7,330 nucleotides of DNA from Chloroflexota bacterium (GTDB lineage: Bacteria > Chloroflexota > UBA6077): contig JAJYNT010000263.1 of the NCBI GenBank assembly GCA_021786215.1, positions 1-7,330 on the forward strand, given 5' to 3'. Positions within the stretch are counted from its first letter, which is position 1. Each line of letters opens with the position of its first letter. This document shows positions 1 through 5,851 of the stretch, piece by piece. A program made the translations under genes and the position numbers. The notes beneath the pieces are model-generated. The model did not search any database and was not told where the DNA came from. It worked only from the letters and a program-made list of their open reading frames with translations.

Positions 1-1446
1 GCGAGCCAGCGTCTCCTGAAGGCCGGTGACGCCGAGAGTCTGGGCCTGCGGATCCCTCCACGCCTCGAGGATCGAGGGATCAGAACTATCCTGGGTGTCC
101 CGATCATGGCCGACCGGCAGCCGATCGGCTTGTTCTTTCTGGGCTATCTGCTGAGACGGGATCTCACCGATGCCGAGGCGCGTTTCCTGGAGGCGATGGC
201 TGAGAGGGTTGGAACGGCTGTGGAACGGGCCGCGAACCAGGCGGAGAGCCGGCAGCGGGCGGAGCAGTGGGAGGCGATAGCTCGGGTCGCCGCCGCCCTG
301 GCCCACGAACTCAGGGTTGAGCCGATTGCTGAACTGGTGATTCGCCAGGGAATCGCCATTCTTGGCGTCGACGCCATCTCGTTGTTTTCCGCGGATCCTG
401 AGAAGCGGGAACTTCGCCTGCTGGCTCACAGCGGCATTTCCAACGAGACAGCGGCACGGATGGCGCGAATATCCTTTGACGCCCCAATGGTCACCGCCAT
501 CGCGGCCTCCACCATGCAGGTCCAATCCATGGAGGATCTACCTGCGACTCGGATCGAGCTGGCCAGGAGGGTGGCGGAGAAAGAGGGGCACAGAAGCCTG
601 CTCGCCGTACCCCTGATCAGCCGAGAGAGGCTTGTGGGTGTCTTGGATGTGGCGACTCGGCAAAGGCACCATTTCGAAAAGCGACAGGTGGATTTCATCG
701 CAACGCTGGCAGATCTCTTTGCCGCGGCCCTGGAGAACGCACGGCTGTACGAGGAGGTGCAGGGGGCTCTCGAACTTCGTGAAGAGTTTCTTAGGGACGC
801 AGCCCACGAGTTGCGAACTCCGGTGACCTCCATCAAGGGCTACTCACAACTGCTGCCGCGGCTGATCCCTGAGGAAGATGCTCAAGTGCGGCGTATGGTG
901 GATGGACTAGGGCAGCAAACCGAGAGGTTGGCAAGGTTGGTTCAAGACTTGCTAGAAGTAGCGGAGTTTCAGGCTGGGCAGCCGGAATTGCACCGCGAGC
1001 GCTTCGATCTGTCCGCCTTGGCTAAACAGGTGGTCGCCTCGGTGGACGGCACTGGAGGGAGAAGGGTGCTGTTTCACGACGGACGCCCGGCGATGGTGGA
1101 CGGAGATCGCGTCCGGCTGCGGCGCGTGCTGGAGGATCTTGTGCAGGTTGCCCTGCGATCGGCACCAGAGGAAACCAATGTGGACCTCACACTTACCTTT
1201 CAGGACGGGAAGGTGCGGATAGTGGTGCACGATCAGGGGCCTGCGATACGTCCGGAGCGTCAGCTTCACCTCTTCGAGCCCTTCTACCCAATTCGAGGTC
1301 CCGGTGAGGTGGGTTACGCGCCGTCCAAGGGGGTTGGCCTTTACATCGACAGGGCGATAGTGGAAGCACATGGTGGTGCTCTGTGGTTCGATAGTGAGGA
1401 CGGCAAGGGCACTAGCTTCTTCATACAGCTGCCCTCGGCGACGTAA
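1..1446 (+). CDS. GAF-domain sensor histidine kinase, 5'-truncated by the window edge, degenerate N box
   Basis: Membrane-independent two-component sensor kinase, presumably cytosolic because no transmembrane segment is visible. The frame is open from base 1, and the 35 codons before the first ATG (106) read as the end of a GAF domain (TILGVPI...QPIGLFF), so that ATG is internal and the true start lies upstream. Visible codons: end of GAF1 about 1-78, a linker helix, GAF2 about 95-250, HisKA about 255-325 with H box HELRTP (His codon 269, bases 805-807), and HATPase about 365-480. The G2 box (GVGLYI) and the IVEAHGG segment are good. The N box (1135-1149) reads DLVQV where NLLxN is usual, so the Mg-coordinating Asn is Val, and the G1 box is DQGPA rather than DxGxG. 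It may therefore phosphorylate poorly or not at all. It ends in TAA 89 bp before the KaiC-like gene on the same strand. The family call is certain; catalytic competence is not. Confidence 0.93.
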   Translation, partial: ASQRLLKAGDAESLGLRIPPRLEDRGIRTILGVPIMADRQPIGLFFLGYLLRRDLTDAEARFLEAMAERVGTAVERAANQAESRQRAEQWEAIARVAAALAHELRVEPIAELVIRQGIAILGVDAISLFSADPEKRELRLLAHSGISNETAARMARISFDAPMVTAIAASTMQVQSMEDLPATRIELARRVAEKEGHRSLLAVPLISRERLVGVLDVATRQRHHFEKRQVDFIATLADLFAAALENARLYEEVQGALELREEFLRDAAHELRTPVTSIKGYSQLLPRLIPEEDAQVRRMVDGLGQQTERLARLVQDLLEVAEFQAGQPELHRERFDLSALAKQVVASVDGTGGRRVLFHDGRPAMVDGDRVRLRRVLEDLVQVALRSAPEETNVDLTLTFQDGKVRIVVHDQGPAIRPERQLHLFEPFYPIRGPGEVGYAPSKGVGLYIDRAIVEAHGGALWFDSEDGKGTSFFIQLPSAT

Positions 1447-1504
1447 GCGCCCAGCCATGTGGTGGGAGAAGAGCGGGGTCGACAGGGCAACAGTTGAGGG
1501 GGTG

Positions 1505-1516
1505 ACTGCCGGCAGT
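1505..1516. repeat. 12-bp perfect palindrome between the kinase and KaiC-like genes
   Basis: ACTGCCGGCAGT is a perfect inverted repeat in the 89-bp gap, about 20 bp before the start of the KaiC-like gene. It could be an operator or a small RNA stem. A 6-bp half-site is short enough to occur by chance, so no function is assigned. Confidence 0.25.
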
Positions 1517-1523
1517 TTGATGC

Positions 1524-1530
1524 GAGGAGG
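1524..1530 (+). promoter_or_regulatory. Strong Shine-Dalgarno of the KaiC-like gene
   Basis: GAGGAGG sits 5 nt before the ATG at 1536 and fixes that start. It precedes the first conserved segment of the KaiC fold (STGVGGLD), so no N-terminal extension is expected. Confidence 0.8.
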
Positions 1531-1535
1531 GACCG

Positions 1536-2987
1536 ATGGAGCCGATATCCACTGGAGTTGGCGGTCTAGACCGTGTGCTCCACGGTGGGCTCAGACCCCG
1601 AGCGTTGCATGTCGTTGGTGGCCTGCCTGGAACTGGAAAGACGACCATAGCGCAGCAGATCAGCTACCACCACGCGAGGCAAGGCGGGCGGGTTCTGTAT
1701 CTGGTCGCGCTATCTGAGACCGCCGAGCGGCTGGTGGGGCACGCGAGGGGGTTCAGCTTCTTTGACCCGGCCATGGTTGCGCACCGAGTCTACTACATAA
1801 GTGTGTACGGCAAACTGGAGGAGGGCGGGCTTCCTGCCGTGCTGGACGAGGTTCGCATGCTGTCCCTCGAGCACAAGGCTTCGCTGGTGGTGGTGGATGG
1901 CATATCTACCTTGAAGGCAGCCGCGCCGACATCGCTGGATTTTCGGCGGTTCGTGTTTGATTTGAACGCCCAGCTTCGTTCCCTAGGTGCCACGACCCTT
2001 GTCCTGGGCCCCTGGGTCGAGTGGGAGGCCACAGATCCGGAGTTCGCCGTGGCCGAGGGAATCCTCACGTTGAGTCTGGAGTCAAGCGACCATGGGGCGC
2101 AGAGATACCTGAAAGTGCTGAAGCTACGCGGGTCCGAGCATCTGGCCGGCCGTCACTCCATGACTATCAATAGAGACGGGGTTGCGGTCTACCCACGACT
2201 GGAATCGGCCCTGATGTCGGAAGGGATAGGGGAACCGGCCAGCGAGTGGAAGCGGCTGGGAAGCGGCTCGAGCGGGCTGGACCAGATGCTCCATGGCGGG
2301 CTGCCCTCCGGATCTGTCAGCCTGGTGGCAGGGGTTCCCGGAGCTGGAAAGACGACGATGGGGCTTGGCTTCCTGGCAGAGGGTGGAAGGTTAGGGGAAC
2401 ATGGGATCTACATGGGGATGGACGAAGCGCCGTCGCGCCTGATCGGCAAGGCCGACGCACTGGGATTGGGCTTCGGCAAGATGGTCCAGGACGGCACGGT
2501 GCAGCTATTCTGGAAGCCATCACTGGAGGTGATCCCGGATGAGGTGGCCTGGGCAATCCTGGAGATGGTGGACAGGTCCAATGCTCAAAGGCTGGTAATC
2601 GACGGAATAGATGGGGTAATGTCTGCGTTGTTCGCCAGCGGAAGAGAGGCGCCATTCTTGACCGCCCTGATGGCTGCCCTGCGCAGCCGCAACGTGACCA
2701 CGATCCTCACGCACGAACGCACCCAATTGCCTGGGATCGGCACAGACGGCTCGAGTTATGACAAGGTTGGGGCTGCCATAGACAACATTATTATGCTGCA
2801 ATATGTGGAGCTGCGGTCGGAGTTGCACCGGCTGATCTCAATACTCAAGGTGAGAGAGAGCGACTTCGACCCCTCTATCCGGGAGTTCACCATATCGGCT
2901 GGGGGGCTCCACGTGGCCAACACCTTCGGAAGCGCTGAGGCGGTGCTGACGGGCATCGGCCACTGGCGGGGGAGGCGCGCCCAATGA
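1536..2987 (+). CDS. Tandem-domain KaiC-like RecA-superfamily ATPase
   Basis: Cytosolic P-loop ATPase with two KaiC modules, CI about residues 1-230 and CII about 235-483. Each opens with the family signature (GGLDRVLHGGL; SGLDQMLHGGL). Walker A is GLPGTGKT at 29-36 and GVPGAGKT at 266-273; Walker B Asp is D121 and D356. In cyanobacterial KaiC two glutamates follow the P-loop Lys by about 25 residues. Here these are S60-E61 in CI and D296-E297 in CII, so the first Glu is replaced in both. Aligning the IIMLQYVELR segment with KaiC places Gly-Ala at the S431/T432 clock phosphosites. The C-terminal tail is shorter than in KaiC (483 against 519 residues). It is therefore a KaiC-family signalling ATPase, not a canonical clock KaiC; its partner may be the flanking kinase or the receiver. 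The start is set by GAGGAGG 5 nt upstream, and its TGA overlaps the next ATG (ATGA). Confidence 0.93.
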   Translation: MEPISTGVGGLDRVLHGGLRPRALHVVGGLPGTGKTTIAQQISYHHARQGGRVLYLVALSETAERLVGHARGFSFFDPAMVAHRVYYISVYGKLEEGGLPAVLDEVRMLSLEHKASLVVVDGISTLKAAAPTSLDFRRFVFDLNAQLRSLGATTLVLGPWVEWEATDPEFAVAEGILTLSLESSDHGAQRYLKVLKLRGSEHLAGRHSMTINRDGVAVYPRLESALMSEGIGEPASEWKRLGSGSSGLDQMLHGGLPSGSVSLVAGVPGAGKTTMGLGFLAEGGRLGEHGIYMGMDEAPSRLIGKADALGLGFGKMVQDGTVQLFWKPSLEVIPDEVAWAILEMVDRSNAQRLVIDGIDGVMSALFASGREAPFLTALMAALRSRNVTTILTHERTQLPGIGTDGSSYDKVGAAIDNIIMLQYVELRSELHRLISILKVRESDFDPSIREFTISAGGLHVANTFGSAEAVLTGIGHWRGRRAQ

Positions 2988-3358
2988 GTGCGAATGGCAC
3001 TGACAAGAAGGTGCTCGTAGCGGACGATGAGGAAGCCATCACCGAACTGGTAGCATTTGCTCTGGAGTTGGAAGGCTACCAGGTGATCCAGGCTCCAGAC
3101 GGGCCTGAGGCGCTCCGGCTGGCCAAGGAGGAGCACCCTGACCTGGCGATGGTGGACGTGATGATGCCTGGCCTGGATGGTAGAGAAGTGTCTCGCCGGA
3201 TAAAGGAGGACCCATCCACCTCAAGCATACCGGTTTTGCTGTTCAGCGCAGCGCCTAACCCGGATCTAACCGAGGCAAAGGCCGACGGCTTCATGCCGAA
3301 ACCGTTTGACGTGAACCAACTGGTGGATACGGTCCGGCGCTACATAAAGAGGGAATGA
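2984..3358 (+). CDS. Single-domain (CheY-like) response regulator
   Basis: A 124-residue protein that is a receiver domain and nothing else. It has the acidic pair D14-D15, phospho-acceptor D58 in MVDVMMPGLDG, switch Ser S88 (LLFSA) and the invariant Lys K106 (MPKPFD), so all catalytic positions of the family are present. There is no DNA-binding or enzymatic output domain, so its output must be by protein contact, as in CheY- or Spo0F-type regulators. The ATG overlaps the KaiC-like stop by 4 bp, with GGAGG at 2971-2975, which implies translational coupling and matched expression. The likely phosphodonor is the upstream histidine kinase and a likely target is the KaiC-like ATPase; both are inferred from gene order only. 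Confidence 0.95.
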   Translation: MSANGTDKKVLVADDEEAITELVAFALELEGYQVIQAPDGPEALRLAKEEHPDLAMVDVMMPGLDGREVSRRIKEDPSTSSIPVLLFSAAPNPDLTEAKADGFMPKPFDVNQLVDTVRRYIKRE

Positions 3359-3366
3359 GATTCCTC
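3349..3366 (-). terminator. Possible weak terminator of the mog-end operon, overlapping the response-regulator stop
   Basis: GAGGGAAT (3349-3356) and ATTCCTC (3360-3366) can form a 7-bp stem with one bulged G and a 3-nt loop. Read on the minus strand, the stem is followed by a modest T-rich run (TTTATGT). It lies between the convergent operons and covers the response-regulator stop codon. The stem is AT-mixed and the T tract imperfect, so this is tentative. No better terminator is visible in the 30-bp gap for either strand. Confidence 0.25.
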
Positions 3367-3388
3367 GAATCGTGACTGATGACGAGGA

Positions 3389-3886
3389 TCAGGAGCGCGC
3401 GTGGTCTCCGACCTCGCCTCGGAGGGTCTCTACCGCGTGTGAGAGCGCTGGCCTGATGACATCCAAACATTCCTGGACGGCCCTGGGGCTGCCCGGGAGG
3501 TTCACCACCAGGGTTCGCCCCCGGACCCCCGCTGCCATCCTTGAAAGCATGGCGTTCGGGGTCTTCTTCAAGCTCTCCGCACGCATCGCCTCAGGCAGAC
3601 CTGGAACCTCGTAGTCTAGCAGCTCCAGGGTGGCGGTTGGAGTCACGTCGCGGGGGGCAAGACCGGTACCGCCGGTGGTTAACACCACATCTACCCCCAG
3701 GTCGTCGGTCCACGCGACTATCTTCTCCTGGATCCGGGCTTTCTCGTCCGGCACGATTTCGTATGCCGCTACCTCCCCGTCCAGCTGTGCGACAACCTGC
3801 TGAATGACGGGTCCTCCTCGGTCTTCTCTCTCCCCGCGTGATCCCTTGTCGCTCACAGTCAAAATCGCGTACCTGTGTTTGCTCAT
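3389..3886 (-). CDS. mog: Molybdopterin adenylyltransferase (MogA/MoaB family)
   Basis: Activates molybdopterin by transferring AMP from ATP, giving MPT-AMP, the substrate for molybdate insertion by MoeA. The 165-residue length fits a stand-alone MogA/MoaB protein. Family marks are the N-terminal strand AILTVSDKGSRGEREDRGG (residues 7-25), TTGGTG at 70-75 followed by PRDVTPTAT (conserved Asp D80), and NLPGSPRAV near the C terminus. The start is ATG, with AGAGGG (3893-3898 on this strand) 6 nt before it. It is the last gene of the moeA-moaC-mog operon, 27 bp after moaC, and its stop faces the response-regulator gene across 30 bp. MogA and MoaB cannot be separated firmly by eye; the partnership with MoeA argues for the Mog role. 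Confidence 0.93.
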   Translation of the reverse strand: MSKHRYAILTVSDKGSRGEREDRGGPVIQQVVAQLDGEVAAYEIVPDEKARIQEKIVAWTDDLGVDVVLTTGGTGLAPRDVTPTATLELLDYEVPGLPEAMRAESLKKTPNAMLSRMAAGVRGRTLVVNLPGSPRAVQECLDVIRPALSHAVETLRGEVGDHARS

Positions 3887-3913
3887 TCGCTTCCCTCTAA
3901 GGCCTCATCGTAC

Positions 3914-4390
3914 CTACTCGCGGTGGAAATCACCGCTCTTGCCGCCCGACTTGTGAACCAGCAGGATCTGATCGATCACCATTCCCCTGTCCACGGCCTT
4001 ACACATGTCGTAGATGGTCAAAGCGGCGACTGAGACCGCGGTGAGGGCTTCCATTTCCACTCCGGTTCGGCCTGCCAGTCTGACCGTGCCTTCGATTTCC
4101 ACAGATGACTCTTCCTTGATGAGCCGAAAGAGCATCTCCACCCCGGTTATCGGCAGTGGATGGCACATGGGGATCAAGTCGGGGGTCTTCTTGGCTGCCA
4201 TGATTCCGGCCACCTGGGCCACGTTCAGTACGTCGCCTTTGGCCATGCGCCCCTGCTCGATCATCTCCAGGGTAGCTGGATTCATCCGCACGCGGCCGCG
4301 GGCCGTGGCCTCCCGTACTGTTTCAGCCTTGCCGGTCACGTCCACCATGTGGGCGCGGCCGTGGGCGTCGAAGTGGGTCAATTCGCTCAA
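3914..4390 (-). CDS. moaC: Cyclic pyranopterin monophosphate synthase MoaC
   Basis: Second step of Moco synthesis: converts 3',8-cyclo-7,8-dihydro-GTP, the MoaA product, to cyclic pyranopterin monophosphate. I choose the TTG at 4390-4388 as the start. GGAGG (4400-4396) lies 5 nt before it and the protein then begins MSELTHFD, like typical MoaC. With this start the catalytic residues fall at K51, H77 (MCHPLP), D128 and K131 (YDMCKA), the same numbers as in E. coli. The C-terminal [12 protein letters not shown] is also typical. A longer reading from GTG at 4402 adds four residues but would have no Shine-Dalgarno and would itself overlap the GGAGG. The protein is 158 residues, against 161 in E. 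coli. It lies 39 bp after moeA and 27 bp before mog on the same strand, so co-transcription is likely. MoaA, MoaD, MoaE and MobA are not in the window. Confidence 0.96.
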   Translation of the reverse strand: MSELTHFDAHGRAHMVDVTGKAETVREATARGRVRMNPATLEMIEQGRMAKGDVLNVAQVAGIMAAKKTPDLIPMCHPLPITGVEMLFRLIKEESSVEIEGTVRLAGRTGVEMEALTAVSVAALTIYDMCKAVDRGMVIDQILLVHKSGGKSGDFHRE

Positions 4391-4395
4391 GAGCG

Positions 4396-4400
4396 CCTCC
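4396..4400 (-). promoter_or_regulatory. Shine-Dalgarno deciding the TTG start of moaC
   Basis: GGAGG read on the minus strand, 5 nt before TTG 4390-4388. It overlaps the in-frame GTG at 4402, which makes that upstream codon an unlikely start. Confidence 0.75.
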
Positions 4401-4429
4401 ACACATCAGGTGGTCAATGATCCACAAGC

Positions 4430-5659
4430 TTAGTCTGCTTCGGGCAGGTCAATAAGCTGCACGGTGGCTCGGTCACCGGCCTGCAGCCTGGCGACTGTTT
4501 CGGGGATCACCAACAGGGCGTTGGCCTGAACCATCGTGCGGAGAATGCCCGAGCCCTGGGCTCCAGCCGGCCGCACTCTCCACTCGCCATTCTCCTCGGT
4601 CGCGATGGCCCGTAGGAAGTTCCGGACCCCCAGCCGGCTCCTGACGCCGGTTTCCAGGATGGCCTCCACATGGCGTCGTCGTAGCCGCGCTTGGCCGGAC
4701 ATCTTGAGGATGGCTGGCCGAGCGAACTGCTCGAAAGCTACCATCGATGCAGATGGATTGCCGGGCAGGCCGAACATAGGCTTCCCCTCGATCAACCCAA
4801 AGGTCACCGGCGCTCCCGGGCGCATTTTGACCTGCCAGAACAGGATCTCTCCCATGCGGGAGAGCACCGTCTTCACCACGTCGTAGTCGCCCACAGACAC
4901 CCCGCCAGAGGTGATCAATAGGTCCGCATCGGCTATTCCCTTTTGGATCATGGCCTCCAGTTCGCCGGCCGTGTCTCTAGCGATGCCAAGCGGCAGCGGC
5001 TCGCCGCCGCAGGCCTTCACCTGGGCTGAGAGACTAAAGAGGTTGCTATTGCGGATCTTGCCCGGAGTAACCGGCTCGTCCGGGAGCACCAACTCGTCGC
5101 CGGTGGTCAGAACCGCCACTCGAGGAGCACGGACTACTTGAGCTCGAGTCCGCCCAAGGGTCGCTAGCATCCCGATCTCCGCCGGTCTGATAGTGGTGCC
5201 ACGTCGCAAGATGAGCTCCCCTGCCCTGACGTCCTCGCCCGCACGTCTCAGGTCGTCTCCCGGTGAAACAGGTCTCGATATCAGGACTCCACCATCGATC
5301 CTCTTCACATCCTCGGTCCTGACTATCGCGTCAGTACCTGGCGGTATCGGGGCGCCCGTCATTATTCGCACCGCTTCACCGGGCCGAACCAGAGGGGGAG
5401 GCGGGTATCCGGCGGGCAGATCGGCAATTACTCGCAGTGAAACCGGGTTCTCCGCACCGGCGGCAACTGTGTCAGCTGCTCGCAGCGCATAACCGTCCAT
5501 GGCGGAGTTGTCGAACGGAGGGATATCCATGTCGGCGAGCACATCTTCTGCCAGCACTCGACCGAGACAATCGAGGAGGTGGCGCGTCTCGTCCTTGAGG
5601 GGAGAGACGGAATCGAGGACGATGCCAAGGGCTTGCTCGACATCTACGTCCAGCAACAT
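4430..5659 (-). CDS. moeA: Molybdopterin molybdenumtransferase MoeA
   Basis: Inserts molybdate into adenylylated molybdopterin made by Mog, giving active Mo-cofactor. At 409 residues it matches the usual MoeA length. Visible marks are IPPFDNSAMDGYA (residues 46-58), VRIMTGAPIPPGTDAIV, TTGDELVLP, the MoCF-like core TSGGVSVGDYD, and FGLPGNPSASMVAFEQ, followed by the C-terminal beta-domain (AGDRATVQLI near the end). The segment usually written PGKP reads PGAP here (4808-4825), so a commonly conserved Lys is Ala. The ATG at 5659 is preceded by GGAGAA on its strand, and the N terminus (VDVEQALGIVL) is typical. It is the first gene of the Moco operon, with a good promoter (-10 at 5724-5729) about 58 nt upstream. 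A single MoeA is seen here; another copy elsewhere cannot be excluded. Confidence 0.96.
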   Translation of the reverse strand: MLLDVDVEQALGIVLDSVSPLKDETRHLLDCLGRVLAEDVLADMDIPPFDNSAMDGYALRAADTVAAGAENPVSLRVIADLPAGYPPPPLVRPGEAVRIMTGAPIPPGTDAIVRTEDVKRIDGGVLISRPVSPGDDLRRAGEDVRAGELILRRGTTIRPAEIGMLATLGRTRAQVVRAPRVAVLTTGDELVLPDEPVTPGKIRNSNLFSLSAQVKACGGEPLPLGIARDTAGELEAMIQKGIADADLLITSGGVSVGDYDVVKTVLSRMGEILFWQVKMRPGAPVTFGLIEGKPMFGLPGNPSASMVAFEQFARPAILKMSGQARLRRRHVEAILETGVRSRLGVRNFLRAIATEENGEWRVRPAGAQGSGILRTMVQANALLVIPETVARLQAGDRATVQLIDLPEAD

Positions 5660-5723
5660 CGCGTTTTCTCCGAGACAAACTATCAGCCTTCGGCCAACTG
5701 CTGAAAGCTGCGATAATTATGAA

Positions 5724-5752
5724 AGTATACATCGGGGGTGAGCGGTTGACAA
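5724..5752 (-). promoter_or_regulatory. Sigma70-type promoter for the moeA-moaC-mog operon
   Basis: On the minus strand, TTGTCA (5752-5747) is followed by 17 nt and TATACT (5729-5724). Each hexamer matches the consensus at 5 of 6 positions and the spacing is ideal. The expected transcript begins near 5717, giving a leader of about 58 nt before the moeA ATG, too short for a molybdenum-cofactor riboswitch. Its -35 lies on the same bases as the -35 of the lipB promoter. Confidence 0.6.
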
Positions 5753-5773
5753 AAGGGCGCCGGATAGTAAAAT
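5746..5773 (+). promoter_or_regulatory. Sigma70-type promoter for lipB and the downstream membrane gene
   Basis: A perfect TTGACA (5746-5751), a 16-nt spacer and TAAAAT (5768-5773, 5 of 6 to TATAAT). The predicted start of transcription is near 5780, about 72 nt before the lipB TTG. The local AT-rich patch stands out from the GC-rich surroundings. This promoter and the moeA promoter share five of six -35 base pairs on opposite strands. Confidence 0.65.
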
Positions 5774-5783
5774 CTTGCTAATA

Positions 5784-5831
5784 CCGGTCCCACCCGGCCG
5801 GATCAGACGCTTCGGGTCGGGTCTCAACCGG
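5784..5831 (+). other. Long bulged hairpin in the lipB 5' leader
   Basis: CCGGT (5784-5788) can pair with ACCGG (5827-5831), CCC (5789-5791) with GGG (5819-5821), and ACCCG (5792-5796) with CGGGT (5813-5817). This leaves a bulged C, a 5-nt one-sided bulge (5822-5826) and a 16-nt loop. The stem begins about 4 nt after the predicted transcription start and ends about 20 nt before the TTG, so it would occupy most of the leader. There is no T tract after it, so it does not look like an intrinsic terminator. It could stabilise the mRNA or serve as a control element; no known RNA family was recognised. Confidence 0.4.
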
Positions 5832-5851
5832 CTCGACGGTGAGTCGGAATC

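Noticed and set aside
106..108. ATG at 106 as the start of the histidine kinase
   Set aside because: The 35 codons before it are open and read as GAF-domain sequence continuous with what follows, so the ATG is internal and the gene starts left of the window.
952..1458. Minus-strand open frame of 168 codons over the kinase gene
   Set aside because: Antisense shadow of the HATPase domain. The translation has no recognisable family features and the opposite frame is clearly coding.
1630..2358. DNA repeat CTGGAAAGACGAC at about 1631 and 2345
   Set aside because: It is the P-loop coding sequence in the two KaiC modules, explained by the ancient domain duplication and not a separate repeat element.
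1536..2987. Calling the ATPase a true circadian KaiC
   Set aside because: The phosphosites and the long C-terminal tail are missing, the catalytic Glu pairs are altered, and no kaiA or kaiB is nearby; only the fold and family are supported.
4404..4406. ATG (minus strand) as the moaC start
   Set aside because: It is in a different reading frame from the MoaC protein.
5193..5492. Plus-strand open frame inside moeA
   Set aside because: Ser/Pro/Arg-rich low-information translation typical of a shadow frame opposite a GC-rich gene.
5660..5717. Molybdenum-cofactor riboswitch in the moeA leader
   Set aside because: The leader predicted from the promoter is only about 58 nt and shows no multi-stem fold; Moco riboswitches are much longer.
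5839..5841. GTG as an upstream lipB start
   Set aside because: It is out of frame, and an in-frame TGA at 5840-5842 closes the lipB frame upstream of the TTG.
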